Below, piece by piece: positions 8,580 to 20,620 of a stretch of DNA of 64,000 nucleotides (positions within the stretch are counted from its first letter, which is position 1; every line of letters begins with the position of its first letter). The notes below the pieces were generated by a model, which was given only the letters and a program-made list of their open reading frames with translations, did not search any database and had not been told where the DNA came from. The translations under genes were made by a program, and so were the position numbers. This stretch comes from Holtermannia corniformis (taxonomy: Eukaryota > Basidiomycota > Tremellomycetes > Holtermanniales), in contig BCIJ01000036.1 of assembly GCA_001599935.1 (NCBI GenBank), positions 62,001-126,000 on the forward strand. The letters run 5' to 3'.

Positions 8580-11500
8580 TCAGTCACGCTTCCAGTCCTT
8601 GTCGTCCGAGCTATCCGTCTCGTCCGAGTCGATCCCAGTCGCCGACGACGAGTCGATCTCGATCAAGTGTCCCGTCGCTGGCGAACCAGTGTCAGCCGCC
8701 ACGATCGCTGTCGCCATCCTGCCCGAGCGCGTCATGCCAACGATCGCCATGTCAGTGACGAGGCGCTCGACTGCGCGCGTGAGCGCCGTACGGGCCGGGT
8801 CCCGGCGCAGAGACGGAGACGTACTGGACGCGAGGTGCTTCGAGTACGAGTGGTTGAATTTGCGCATCTGAACGAGCAGCGGGCGGATGCGCGAGATCAA
8901 GACCTCTTTCTGGTCGTCGTCGGCGTACTGAATGGCGCGTTCTGTGGCGTCAGCTGGCGCAGGCGCAGTCGTGCGAGCACTCACGGACGACGTAATCTAC
9001 TTTGGTCAGCTCGCTTCAGCTCGCGCGGCAGTCGACTCACTCGCATAGCTGTCGCGCATGTACAGCGCCAGCGTACTCGTCCCTTCATTGTGGTCGGTCA
9101 TGATCTCGGCAATCAGTTCGCGGCGGTCGGCTGTTGCGGCAAACTGGATCGCCTTTTCGCACACATTCGAGGCAAACTTGTGGCAAGACACTGAAAAAGT
9201 CAGTCGCGCGTGCAAGCCTGCTTCCGACTGACTCTGGAGCATGTGCCCTTTGAGGCATTCAACCACGACGATGCGGTCTTCTGGTTCGCCGCACTTGATG
9301 AGATTTTGGACGACATAGTCTGCCGCGTCAGCTTGGTCGTTGATCACGGGAAACTCACTCCCAAACTGGTCTTGCATCAGGAGCTTGACATGCTTGTTGA
9401 GCTCGACGACGAGCTGGCGCGTTTGCGCAGGTTTGAGGTGTTCGAACGCGCGCTGGAGCACGCGGCAACCGTAGGGGTGGGCCGAGAGCTCAAAGATCTG
9501 ACCGCTAAGCGCGCGCACGACGAACATGAGCTTGGTCGGGTCGATGCGCTCGAACATGCGCTGGATGACGTGATTGCAGTTTGAGCTCTTGACGCACTCG
9601 ACGACGTGGCCGTCGAGCTCGGAGATGAGCGCGGTTTGCTGCTCGGCGGCAACATGCTCCAGGGCCTTTTGCACCACCTGGATAACGAGAAGCGGGGGAT
9701 GATAGCAAGAGGGGCTTGTCAGCTTCTGCCTTTTGCGATTGCTTTACGCACCCTGCAGCCGTACATCTGCATCGACAGCGAGAGCACATGGCCCTCCATC
9801 GACTTGGCGAGCATCGCTTTCTGGCGCTGATTGCCGTACTCGAACAGACGCTGAATCACCTGGGGAACACTGGTCAGCATCTGACGAGCGTAGGGCACGC
9901 CCACTGACGTAGTTGCCAAAGACATCGGTCATCAGTTGCAGCGCGCTGCCTTCGATTTCGTCAAACACGAGCTGCTTTTCTTCGGTCGCAGCCGCTTCGA
10001 GGCGCGTCTGGATGAAGCGAGAGCCGTATTGGTCGCCGGCAAACTCGACAACGTGACCTTTGATTTCCTACAGGGCGTCAGCCGTGCGTCTCGAGGTGCT
10101 GCTCGGGTTTAGAGATGGTCGATCGTTCAGTCCTTCACGCACTCGACTAGGTGTACGAGATTGCTCAGGTGTGCAAACACCGCAAGTGCCCTCCTATCTC
10201 GAGTATAACGAAAGCATGTCGCCGGGGACACGGCGCTGGCCAAGGCTCCCATTGCGCACATGGCGGACCGCAGAAGAGAGAACGACCCCGCGAAACGGTG
10301 CCGGAGGCACAGTGCGTCCATCGGCCGGGATTTACAGCGATGCGTGCCGCTGTACCACCGAGCGCTCAACGCACAAAGCTCAGTATACCGTCGGCACCAC
10401 GAGCAATAAAGGGCACATCGGACCACACATTCTGCCAGACATACACATGCAGAGCAACAAACTCACCAGCAAACTGGCATACACGCCGCGCTTGACCCTA
10501 AACTCTTCCAAGAACGCACTGCGCGGGACGGCGGGCGCCAAGTCGAGCAAACGATAGCTGGGTTCGTGCTGTTCACGTTCACGCAGCTTCTTACTCGTGG
10601 GTCCGTACGTGCGCTTGGCGGGAAAACGGGGGCCTCTGGCCGGCAGAGGTGGGGCCGGAGGCGGTAGCGGCAGCGGGTGGTATTCGGGCATCGGGTAGAC
10701 TTGGTAGTCTGCGTACATGGCGGGCGGGAGCGGCGTCAAGGGCGGTGGGTAGGGCGACATGGGACCCATCATGTGGGGTAAGGGCTGCGGGTGCAGGCGC
10801 GGAGTGAGCAATTGCGAGTAGGGCGATTTCTGAGGTGCGTCAGCAGACTGTTGATGTCTGATGGCGCTATCGAGCGAAGCGCATTGTCGTTCCCGAGCCA
10901 GCAACACCAACATCCGTCATGCAGGTGTCGTCGTACTTACAGAAACTGCGAACTGCGTTCGCAGTGATGGCACACGAAGGGCTGGAGCAAACCGGCAGCA
11001 AGAGACATTCAACGGTCGTGCGGGCCGCATGGACGCAGTGCCCACCGGGAGCAGTTGACACGCAGCGATCGGGCTCGGCTCTGTACAAATCGCCGTGTGC
11101 ATGCCTGTATCATCTGATATGGCTGTTCCCCAAGTACGGATAGACCGCTGATCTATCGAAGCGCATCAGGTAGACAACGCTAGTGACAGATGGTTCCTCT
11201 CCACATTGCAAGGCCGACACACATCGGGCGCCGACGAGCCGGCAGGGAAGTCAAACAGCGCATGATCCTCGGAGAGACGTGGTGTACGGATACTGCCTGT
11301 GTCGCAGTGCTTCAGACTCAAGCAAAACGGTTCAGCACCGAGATGCTGGTGCGCTGCGACGACGACTGAAGCATTGAGTCGACCCGAGCACAGAGTCTAC
11401 GGCGCTCGACGCAAGCACAAGAGAAAGCGCAAGGCTCAGACGGGACGGAACGCAGCCGAACAGACAAGAGTCACTCACCGCGCCGTCACGATCGAGGTCA

Positions 11501-11991
11501 TAGCCACCGTACATGACGCCCATTGGGACGCTCATGCCCATCGGGGACATTGGGACCGGCATCTGCATCTGCATTTGCATCTGCATTGGCATTGGCATGC
11601 CCATACCCATCATGGGCGAATGCGGCGGCGGGCCCCAGTAGCCTCCCGCGGCGCGATCGTCAAAGAACAGCGGTTCCGACGCCATCCCACCGGGCGGTGG
11701 CGGCGGCGGGTGGATGAGCGGGTAAAAGTCGTGGTGGTGGTGGTACGCGAGCTCGTCGGTGGCCGTGTTGGCGTGCGCGTTTGGCCCGAGCACGAGGTGC
11801 GAAATGGAAGGCGCGAGCGCGTTGATGGGATCGCCCGAGACTGCGGGCGTCGGCGTCGGCGGCAGGCGCGGGTACTGCGGCTCGGGATGCTCTTGCGTCG
11901 GCGAGGCGGTGATGATGGTGCCGTCGGGCGTGTCGGTGCTGGTGCTGATAAGGCTCGGTGCCGGTGTGGGTGCAGCTGCGGTTGCTGCCAT
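8580..11991 (-). CDS. Pumilio/PUF-family RNA-binding protein
   Basis: PUF proteins bind 3' UTR motifs and control mRNA stability and translation in the cytoplasm. The C-terminal half carries tandem PUF repeats with recognition helices such as [83 protein letters not shown] and a final NYVV helix, followed by an Asp/Ser-rich tail. Short introns interrupt several repeats. The N-terminal half is low complexity: [13 protein letters not shown] at the start, a histidine run, a proline run, then alternating Met/Gln and Met/Pro ([18 protein letters not shown]). Next come [18 protein letters not shown] and RSAFLEEFR just before the repeats. The first exon ends at about 11476 and the next clear exon starts near 10833. 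That gap is far longer than other introns here, so a small exon may be missed. ATG at 11989-11991. Confidence 0.88.
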
Positions 11992-13359
11992 CCTGCGAGC
12001 GGCACGTCAGCCGGCGCACATCTTCGGGTCGGGTGCAGCCAGGGGAGAAGACGATACGTACGTGAAGGCGAACGGGTGGAGAAGAACTGGTACATTGTCA
12101 GCGCCAGTGCCAACGACGACGAGGCAAGACGAGACGGACCTAGTGTCCGAGAAGCACGAGCAAGACGATCTCGACTGCCAAGACTGAGAGCGTCAGCATC
12201 TGTACGGACGGCTCGCGCTGGCGGCGACCGACCTGGTATCTCACACGCTATAGCACAGTAGATGTACGATGAGAAGCGAAGTGGGGAGCGAGCGAGTAGA
12301 TGGCACAGCGAGATGGTCTCTGTCGGTTTGCGGTCGTCGTTCACTCGGTCACTGTGGGGACACGGATGGGGCCAGGGGGAAGAAGCAATCTGGCGAGACG
12401 GGCGCGCAGTCTGCCCATGCCGCAGGGTGATAACACGCCCGTGCGCCGAGGAAGGATCACCGGCGCTGACGACCATCGCGCACGGCCACGGCGGCGGCGG
12501 CGGCGGCGGCGTAGGCGGTAATGAGCCGAGGGCGATCAGCAGCAGCAGCACCATCAGTGACACACATTGTTTCATGCTCGCCGCGAGGGACACACACAGC
12601 CTAGTGGCCAGCGATCAGCAGGACGAGCGAGCGCATAGGGGTCGACCGGTAGCGACGGCGGCGGCGGCGGCGGCGGTGAGCAAGACAGCAGTGGATGGAT
12701 GCACGAGTGGTGCGGATCCGAGCTGTCCGAGCACTGTGAATGAGGTGCTCGAGAGTGCACACGCTGCATGCTCATCAGCAGCAGTGTACACCGCCCTCGA
12801 CCCAGTGCTCAATCACCGACGCGCACGGACGCGGACCGCAAAGGACGGTCAAGGCGGAGCACACTGCACACAGCAGTGGCCGTACTAGAACACACCGAGA
12901 TCCGACGGTGCGGCCGAGGGACTACCGGGCGACGATCGTGTTCAAAGGGACTCGGACCGATCGAGCGCAGGGCAGAGACTATCGAGCAAAGTATCCGAGC
13001 GGCACGCAGTCACCCGACCCGGCAGGTGCCCACCGAGGGCATGTGGGTGATTGAGATGCACCCTCTCGGCGGGGTCTACACGCATTTCTGCATCCGACGG
13101 TAGCAGTGCACGCACAGACGGATCTGGTAGCATCCTTTGGCCGGTCAAGAGCGACTGAGGATGATGACAAGAGCCGTAGGGCGATCAAAGGATACATGCT
13201 GGGCGCGGGTGGAGACTAGCAGGACAGGGGAGCCAGAGGTGTCATACAGACTCCGCACGACATCCTTTCATCCGGCTAGCTTGGAAGACGAATGCAACCC
13301 ATGTATATGAACGCCGCGTTCGCTATCGCGAGTACATTCACTCTTATGTACTCAAAACC
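11992..13359. other. Intergenic region with GC-rich trinucleotide repeats
   Basis: No gene is supported over these 1.37 kb. The stretch holds GGC runs at about 12489-12512 and 12657-12676 and a short CAG run near 12538-12550. It probably includes the upstream and leader region of the PUF gene on one side and the promoter of the 13360 ORF on the other. The long open frames here are by-products of GGC repeats. Confidence 0.6.
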
Positions 13360-14022
13360 ATGGCAGACTCGTCCGACGTCTCGGAGCTCCAGCGGGGCCT
13401 AGCCGCCGCCATCCCATGGAACCTCATCCCCACCGAGATTCCGTTCATCACCGCCCGGTGGGCAGAGCCACTGAGCGAGCTGTCCGACAGTGAAGCGCGC
13501 TTGCTCGCCACCAACGCAACGGCGAAAAAGAGGAATGGCACGCTGATGCGCAACAGTCTGATCAATGCCGCATCCGCTAAAAGAACCCAACGCTCAGTCC
13601 AACAAACCGGCGAGTGGCGTACAGCAACGATTCAAGAACTACAGTCACGCATGGAGACCGCTCGACAGCGCGGGGTCACATATGCCCGGATAGAGCTCGC
13701 CAGGCAGATGGACGAGATCCTAACCGACGGGTCAGACGCTCAAACAGACATGATCGTCGCCGCATGCCGCCCACTGTGGTCCAATCTGCTCACCGAAGAA
13801 GCAGAGATCATCATGTCGTCCGCAAAGACGTCTCGATCCCTGCACACAAAACTCGACGACGACAGAAAGTACGTCAACGCTTATGCTGCCATGCACACCC
13901 TCCTACGTGATGGTAACATGGACACTTGCCAGAGCATGGTTGAAAAGGCAGAGACGGCAGAGGACAACGGGACGCTCGGGCCCGCGACGAGAGCCGTGCT
14001 TGACTTTGTAGCGAATAGCTGA
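13360..14022 (+). CDS. Hypothetical protein, 220 residues
   Basis: A single uninterrupted ATG frame starting MADSSDVSELQRGLAAAIPW. It is mainly predicted alpha-helical and charged: ELQSRMETARQRGVTYARIE, LARQMDEIL, LLTEEAEIIMSSAKTSRSL, NAYAAMHTLLRDGNM and a terminal ATRAVLDFVANS. No signal peptide, membrane helix or recognised motif. The long intact frame and the CCACC-like, A-rich context before ATG support a real gene. Function unknown. Confidence 0.55.
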   Translation: MADSSDVSELQRGLAAAIPWNLIPTEIPFITARWAEPLSELSDSEARLLATNATAKKRNGTLMRNSLINAASAKRTQRSVQQTGEWRTATIQELQSRMETARQRGVTYARIELARQMDEILTDGSDAQTDMIVAACRPLWSNLLTEEAEIIMSSAKTSRSLHTKLDDDRKYVNAYAAMHTLLRDGNMDTCQSMVEKAETAEDNGTLGPATRAVLDFVANS

Positions 14023-14670
14023 ATAGTTTGAGCGAAGACGGGAGGAGCTTGGGCCGCGATGCACGGTGTAGAATGCGAGTAGCAGGCGCGGACTCGGCTC
14101 GGCAGGACACGAGCATGCCATAGACTGGCGTTACCGAGAGCGTGTCATAAGCAGCAGCGCGTCCAGATGTCAGCGGACATCTCGACACCCGGCGTTGACG
14201 AGACACCCAAAGTGTATACGTGTCCCTGTCGACCCGTGTGTGTGTATGCACGCTGGTGTCACACATGTACGGCTTCCAACACAGCTCATAGATATGAAAG
14301 TTCGGCACGGCAGGTTCCCGACAAGACCGAAAAACGAGGTGCTGAGTCACGCAGTCAACGTTAAAGACCCGAGCCGATGGTAACTCGACCTCTCCAGGTC
14401 ACTACGCTTCGATTCGAGTCTCGTACAGTGCGGTTCATCGCCCCGGATCGGCGCCGGAGCTACTCGCGTTGCATACACCGCGCACGCTTGCTTGTTCACG
14501 GGGCGCGTCTGCAGTCTACACTCGACGAGGTACATACAGGAGACTCCATCCGTATTGTAAGAAGGCGATGCGTCTGGCAAGCGGGCCAGCAAGGCGTGAT
14601 GGCCATGCAATTTCACAAGTACAATCAAGGTCACCCAAGTTCGACGAAAATTAGGTCGCACTCTATCGCG

Positions 14671-14946
14671 ATGGCATCGCAGTACGCAGCAAAGGAATGG
14701 TTAGGCCAGACAGGGCACTATCCTGCAATCAAGGGCTTCGAACGGGGCTTGCGCCTACAAAGGTCATCACCCGCAGTCGAGGTAATCGAACCGCCAACTG
14801 TTGGCAATCAGATTCACCCACACCACAATCCAGCTAGCAACGTCCACGTCGTCGTCCTCGGATCTGTCAAGGCTTTACCAGCTGGAGAGATGGCTATCAA
14901 CCTGCGCAAGGAGCTCCCTGGCATATGCCAATGCTGTGAACTTTGA
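14671..14946 (+). CDS. Hypothetical small protein
   Basis: A 91-codon ATG frame starting MASQYAAKEWLGQTGHYPAI, with a histidine/asparagine-rich middle (QIHPHHNPASN), a short hydrophobic VHVVVLGSV and a cysteine-rich end (ICQCCEL). No family is recognised and there is no splice support. The flanking gaps 14023-14670 and 14947-15462 hold nothing else I can identify. Confidence 0.3.
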   Translation: MASQYAAKEWLGQTGHYPAIKGFERGLRLQRSSPAVEVIEPPTVGNQIHPHHNPASNVHVVVLGSVKALPAGEMAINLRKELPGICQCCEL

Positions 14947-15462
14947 AACGGCTACGAGCAAGTGACTCGATTCGGTGAGCACTGTTGGTCGATCGAATGA
15001 GAACAGACAGACGTTGCTCGTGGCACAGTCCATATGTTCTCAGCTTGCGCTGCGCGGCTCACAGCCGGTTGAGCGCGGACAGCAACGATGACCGTCGTTT
15101 ACGCCCGTACCACAGGCATCAGCAAAAAGAGGGTGTCGCGAGGGCGGTAGGCTTCTCGCGCAGAGTAATGCGCATAAAGGAGGCTTGCTTTGCCATCTCG
15201 CTAGAAGGTGATGCAATTTGCTAGCGGTCAAGCCAAGTGCGCACTCGATATCATCGCGCGCACTAAAAGTGTCTTGGGTTGATAGAAGGCAACACCGTCA
15301 AATCATCGCGATGGAGGACACTAGAGCGATCAAGATATTGAGGACCAAGGCCTGGCAGGCCACACAACGCTAGTCTTCGCTCGATGGTGCCCTATAAAGG
15401 ACGTGTCCCGTCACTGAGATATAAGGACCACGCCGGGAAGCACCTTGCCTCGGTCACTTCAC

Positions 15463-15747
15463 ATGGCATCTTCAACAGTCTACGACATTAAACACATAGC
15501 CGAAAATCTGACGGCTCAACTGCCAAGCGACACCAATACGGATGATGCACTGTTCCAGATGAAAGCCAGGAATTGGCACTCGACCCACTCGCACATGCCA
15601 AGCCATGTCCGGCGTGAAGCCGCTTCTCTGGCTTTCAAAAGTCGATCGGACAAGGTAAGAGAGTTATGGGTTATTGATCCACCGCCGGCACCTGCAGAGC
15701 CTGGCAACCCTCCCGACGATTGGACACTCGTTGACCATGCGGTGTAG
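15463..15747 (+). CDS. Hypothetical small protein
   Basis: A 94-codon frame starting MASSTVYDIKHIAENLTAQL and ending in a proline-rich tail (IDPPPAPAEPGNPPDDWTLV). The upstream sequence has a TATAAAG at about 15393-15399 and a TATAAGG near 15420, followed by a pyrimidine-rich segment, which looks like a promoter. It may belong to a species-specific set of short proteins. No homology with the S family is convincing. Confidence 0.35.
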   Translation: MASSTVYDIKHIAENLTAQLPSDTNTDDALFQMKARNWHSTHSHMPSHVRREAASLAFKSRSDKVRELWVIDPPPAPAEPGNPPDDWTLVDHAV

Positions 15748-16633
15748 TCCTCGTGAAACTAGCTCTGGATGCGAGGCATTACGCAGATACAGGCAGTAGC
15801 TCGTCGGCCTTGCCCTTTGCTGACAATACGATGGTAAACGACGCCAGTTCATCGAGCTGTCATTTGTGACTGCCATGGATATCTGATGACAAAGCCAAGC
15901 AACGCAGGTATTATCCAGCAGCTACGACATCGTCTCCGCTGACCTGGATTTGTGACCACTGCCGATGTGCCAAAGGTGATTTCAGTTGGATACGTTATCA
16001 CTTGTGGACAACAGTGCTCGCCTTGAAAGAAGCGAGTTGGGTATATCATCATCTGCGTGTTTCAGGCCTCGCAATCGCAGACACCCATTTCCGCATGTGG
16101 CAGCAGCCTGACTTGACCTATGCACACAGCCGATATGACCATAGCTATAGACAATTCGGCGGCGACGAGCAAGATTGGACAATCCAAAAGACAGGCTCTG
16201 CCGCGGAGATCAACTCGGTTACACCCAGTCCGTGAGCGATAGGCATGCAATGCACGACTCGATATAGCTCCAAGGAAAGTCGCTCATTCACGAGGCACAC
16301 ATCACGCATGTGCGTGTATGGTAATGCTAGCTCAACGTTGCGCTGCTGAAGGGCTGACGCACAAAGAGACCGGTGACGATCCCGCAAGGCCAGTTCGAAA
16401 GCAGTTGCCTCGAGAACTACGCGCTGAACACACATATGACACTCGCTGAACTGCCGCACAGAGTCTGGTAGCTTTACACTCACCAAACCCGTAGACCTGC
16501 TGCTTGTGCGAGTCATGATCGATAAAGATTCTGCCCAGATTTGAATATGTGGCCCGATGGTTGCATCGCGTATACATTGTACATTCGTCACTTGGCGTAG
16601 CGATCGCTAGTGCATGTCAGCTCGGTTCGCTCG
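15748..16633. other. Intergenic region without recognisable features
   Basis: Several short frames overlap on both strands, but none has a plausible start, splice pattern or family resemblance. I see no repeats, RNA genes or mobile-element ends in this 0.9-kb stretch, which lies downstream of FRG1. Confidence 0.5.
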
Positions 16634-17831
16634 TCAGTGCCAAACTGACCTCTTGAGCGCGGCTCTCCGATCAAGCATAGCCTCGGCGACCCGGCCCTCT
16701 TTCCGCGCCTTTTGGATATCCTTTCTGTCTGCGTCCGAGACGACTGAGCGGCCGAGAGACCAACCGTGGACTTGCTTGCTGTACCGTGTCGTCAGCGAGC
16801 TCTCGCACGATCCCGGCGCTGCACTCACTTTTTGGCAATCTCATCCTCGAGCGTGCCCATCGTTCCGCTCCCCGGCGCCTTCCTCCTCTTGGTCCCACCG
16901 CTCGCTTCGACCCTCGCCTTGTACACAAACTCGCGCTGGCACTTGACGATCCACTTTTCTTTGGGGCCGACCTCTTCGGCGTCGGCGCGGATGTCGATCA
17001 CGACCTTGCCGGCGGTCGGGGCGATGGAGGGTGGAGGCTTGGAAAAGGACATGTACGTCTTTGACGCGGTTTCGAGCGTCAACGTCGGGAAAGGGTGAGA
17101 AAGGGTGGTGGAGGAACTGGGACCAGGTGAGGAAGCAGACGAGGCAGGTAGAATGGCAGGTGTAAAGGACTCGAGTGGACCACGGGAGGGCGTATCGGCC
17201 GTCAGGGTACCAGAGGTGTTGGCAGTCAAGAAGGTGCCGCTGGGTCCATCAGCCTGGAATCAAGATGGACACGGCAGGACTCACGAGCCGGATCGCAGCG
17301 AGATGACTTCCTCGGCACCGGACAACCTTGACACGACCCAGACGTGGTTGACATCTGATGGCTCGAGCGAGTCGAGGATCTCGGACGTCGAGAGCTCGTC
17401 GGCGCCCTCGGGAGCCTGAGGGATGGGCAAAGCTGCGGCGTAGACCCGTTGCCGTGTTGCGTCCCACTGTCAACTGTTAGCGATGGCGATCGGATGCACA
17501 GTGTACGACTCACAGCAAGGCATGTCAGCGGCTGCGAGGGCAGGATGATGAAGGAAGGACCAGAGACTTCGAGTGTCGTCTCTGGGAACATCCAGCCTGC
17601 GACCGTCAGCATCACTGTGTGCTCTACTGGCACGCTCGACAGACCTGTCGGGTCTGCCTCTGCCAAAGCCGCCATGGCATCCTCCTCGCCCTCGACCTCG
17701 CGATGGGCTCGCTTCTTCTTCTTGACCGGTTTGTCTACACGGTGACGGATGAGGGCCATCGCACCTTGCAGAAAGCATTACTGACCACCCTTGAACGACA
17801 GTTTCTTGGCCTTTTTCGGTGCGTCGGACAT
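16634..17831 (-). CDS. FRG1: FRG1 homologue (actin-bundling / RNA-processing nuclear protein)
   Basis: FRG1 proteins are nuclear/nucleolar, bind RNA and F-actin and associate with spliceosomal complexes. The predicted protein (about 330 residues) begins MSDAPKKAKKLSFKGDKPVK plus KKKRAHREVEGEE, the lysine-rich N terminus of the family. The central fascin-like beta-trefoil part includes EVSGPSFIILPSQPLTCLAV, LEPSDVNHVWVVSRLSG and IDIRADAEEVGPKEKWIVKC. The end, DIQKARKEGRVAEAMLDRRA followed by ALKRSVWH, is nearly diagnostic. The first intron (about 50 nt) must be removed to join the two lysine-rich parts. A Ser/Pro/Thr insertion in the trefoil makes it longer than animal FRG1. Start ATG 17829-17831. 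Opposite in direction to ERO1, with about 250 bp between start codons. Confidence 0.88.
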
Positions 17832-18080
17832 TGTTGCTGGTCTGCAGCACTCTTGGGTCTCTCTCCAGCGTTCTCCCGATGGCCTCGATGTCGTTGTCGA
17901 CGTCGAACAAGCCGTCGTCGTCGTCGTTGGTTCACGTGTAGACTGTCGTCGTGGCCGTCGATCGCCAGCGCAACACGATCCTTCTTGCTTCAAACACCTC
18001 TGCAGACTCTGACAACCTTCTGCTGCCCTCTAGAGACCTGCAGCTGCCGTGCGAACCACACGTTGCATAGACGATCATCC

Positions 18081-20035
18081 ATGCTCGTGTCCTACCTCAC
18101 CACCACGGCCGCCTTTGCCCTCACAGCCGCCGGGAGCGGTCTCTTCGGCGAGGGCTCCAAGCCAGACAGCAAGATTGCTCGCAACGTCCTCGAAGGCAAG
18201 GCCGAGGGCTACTGCAGCGTGCGTCGCCCATGTCCCCATCGGTGTCAATGTGCTGACTATGTGACAGCCTTCCGGACCGATAGAGTCGACCCACTGCGCC
18301 CACGAACAGATAGAAGCACTCAACAAGGACCTCTTCCCCGCCTTGCACGACCTCGTCCAGTTCCCCTTCTTCCGTCACTACAAGGTCGACCTGTTCCGAG
18401 AATGCCCGTTCTGGTACGAGAATGGGTTCTGCATGAACCGGGACTGCGGCGTCGAAGCTGCCGACGAGGTAGGTGCAAGATATCCGGTCGCGCCGTGCTC
18501 ACACTGCGTAGTCTGATATCCCAGAGAAATGGCGAGCGCAGGCGCTCAGTAAAGTCCGGCAGTCGTCCACACCGGGGGTGAGTGCTGTCCGCATGACGCA
18601 GTCGGATCTGACGCCTAACAGGACGCCGCAAGCTGCTACTACCGAGAGCAAGACTTTTGCTACATTGAAGACGATGCTACAGACGGTGCGTGATCCTCAA
18701 TGTCACCTCGCTGACCGCCACAGACGGACAATACATAGACCTCCTGCTCAACCCGGAACGCTTTACAGGCTACGCCGGCGAATCAGCAAACCATGTCTGG
18801 CGAGCGATCTACGAGGAAAACTGCTTTGGGTTGAGCGAGGCTTCACTCGAGGCTAGCAAAGTCGGCTCGGCTGTGACTCCCACGGCCGCGTTTGGCAGGC
18901 TCAGCGAGGGCTTTGGGACCGAAATGATTCGACCCGGGCTCGTGCCGGACGACAGCGACATGTGTGAAGAAAAGAGGGTGTACTACCGGGTCATCTCGGG
19001 TGGGTGATGGCAAAGGATGGTGTCATGCTGACGAAATAGGATTGCACGCGTCCATCTCGATCCACATTTGCCACGAATACCTCGACCAGTCGACCGGTGA
19101 ATGGGTGCGTCCACATCAGCGCTCAATGCTTTACTGACTCGTGCAGTCACCCAACCTCCCCTGCTTCATCACTCGACTGGCATCCCACCCAGAGCGCTTG
19201 TCCAACGTCTACTTCAACGCCGTCCTGCTCCTTCGCGCCGTCGCCCGCGCCGCACCCTATCTCGAGGCATACGATATCGGCGTCGCACCGTACCCGTGCG
19301 ACCGTTCCGCTCTTCTCGATGACGACGCCAAAGCCAAGTCGACTCTCAACACGGTGCTGGACCTCGCCAGCGGTGATCAAGTTGGCAAAGGCTTTGACGA
19401 GGCGGCTCTTTTCAGCGGCAAGGACGCGGTAGTGAGTGCTGTAACGGTCTGAAACAAGCCACGCTGACCTCGCCAGGTGCTGAAAGAGCAGTTCAAGTCG
19501 CACTTCCGCAACGTGTCACGCATCATGGACTGCGTGGGTTGCGACAAGTGCCGGCTCTGGGGCAAGCTGCAGGTCTCTGGGATCGGCACAGCGATGAAGA
19601 TCCTGTTTGAACTGGATGACAAGGCGTTGGAGTGAGTGCGTCGATGTACCGCGATCGAAACTGACCCTCAAAGTCCCAAGATCAACCCCAACCTGTTGCA
19701 ACGATCCGAGGTCGTCGCCTTGTTCAACACTCTGCACCGCGTCAGCGAGAGCCTAGACGCCGTCGAGACGTTCCGGAGAATGTACGCCGAGACGCAAGCC
19801 AGCGAAGCTCGGAAACCGATCATTGTGCGTCTACGCGTCAAACTACCAGCACTGACGAAACCAGCCTCAGCCCGCACGGATAGACCCGCCCAGCCAGAAT
19901 CGAGCATTGCAGATATTGCAGCAAGCTGTCGCCGTCGCTTTCAGCGCTGTCGGAGCGTTGCGGCGGTTATGTCGAGGTTGCTTCGAGGTATGTTGGCGGA
20001 GAGTCAGCGCCGTCACATCGAAGTCAGAGCTATGA
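18081..20035 (+). CDS. ERO1: ERO1, endoplasmic reticulum oxidoreductin
   Basis: FAD-dependent thiol oxidase of the ER lumen that re-oxidises protein disulfide isomerase and passes electrons to oxygen. The start [20 protein letters not shown] is a signal-peptide-like hydrophobic segment. Then follow [17 protein letters not shown], a shuttle-cysteine region ([10 protein letters not shown]), [38 protein letters not shown] and the active-site block [19 protein letters not shown] with the CxxCxxC centre. Eight to ten introns of 40-50 nt are needed; family conservation fixes most joins. The protein is about 515 residues, normal for fungal ERO1, ending in a variable tail (VTSKSEL). Whether the last exon is extended by another intron is uncertain. 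Confidence 0.95.
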
Positions 20036-20089
20036 TGCATCACGTCTTTCGCGACAGTCCATCACTGGAATGCCAGCTGATCGCCGAAA

Positions 20090-20365
20090 GGACTCTCCAC
20101 TTTGAGATCCAGACACTGCCTCGTCTGGACTTCATGATAGCAGCTGCGCTTGAAGTCTGTACAGTCTGCCCTGCTCTTCGACCGCAGATACCCCTGATAT
20201 GCGGTGACGGCTACTTGGAGTGCGTTCTACACCGCCTCCGACTTGCCGGAGAAGACCAGCGCAAAGTCGCCAGCCAAGCGCCTCGGTCCTCGCAAAGTTG
20301 CTCAAGTCGCGCTTGACGCCCTTGTAGAGCCCAGTGATGAGGTCGGTATCAGCAGAGGATGACAT
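20090..20365 (-). pseudogene. S-family pseudogene, copy D
   Basis: The frame opens with MSSSADTDLITGLYKGVKRD, matching the N terminus of copy E. Similarity then continues in other frames: GDFALVFSGKSEAV, an in-frame TAG, and NALQVAVTAYQGYLRS in the second frame, then GSVWISKWRVL in a third. These match the core, the second helix and the terminal part of copies E and F in order. At least two frame changes and one stop mean it is not translatable as a family member. It is adjacent to intact copy E, in the same direction, so it probably arose by tandem duplication. Confidence 0.55.
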
Positions 20366-20620
20366 GGCGGGGACGCGGATGGGTACATCTCACCCGTTCG
20401 AGGCCTTGACAGCTTATCATGACATCACATGAGGCCATCGGGCGGATACGCGAAAGGATACGATGCAGCGGCCTTCAATTAATTGTTGGGCAGTCCAGCG
20501 CAGAGCGCTCGTACTGGGCAAGCCTTCATGTGGTGCAAAAAGCGCAGGGGCACAAAACAGGTCGTTGGCTTTCAACGATCGATCACCTGCATGATGTGCA
20601 GTCTGACGACTTCTAGTCTA

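Noticed and set aside
11299..12593. Two frames of more than 300 codons across the PUF 5' region (320 codons plus, 327 codons minus)
   Set aside because: Arg/His-rich shadows of GC-rich PUF coding sequence and GGC repeats, without plausible composition or splice sites.
12489..12676. GGC repeat runs as a possible structured RNA or expansion locus
   Set aside because: Only short uninterrupted runs; ordinary GC-rich microsatellite between genes.
17619..18581. 320-codon plus frame across FRG1/ERO1
   Set aside because: It merges antisense FRG1, the intergenic gap and the first ERO1 exon; only the ERO1 part from 18081 is real.
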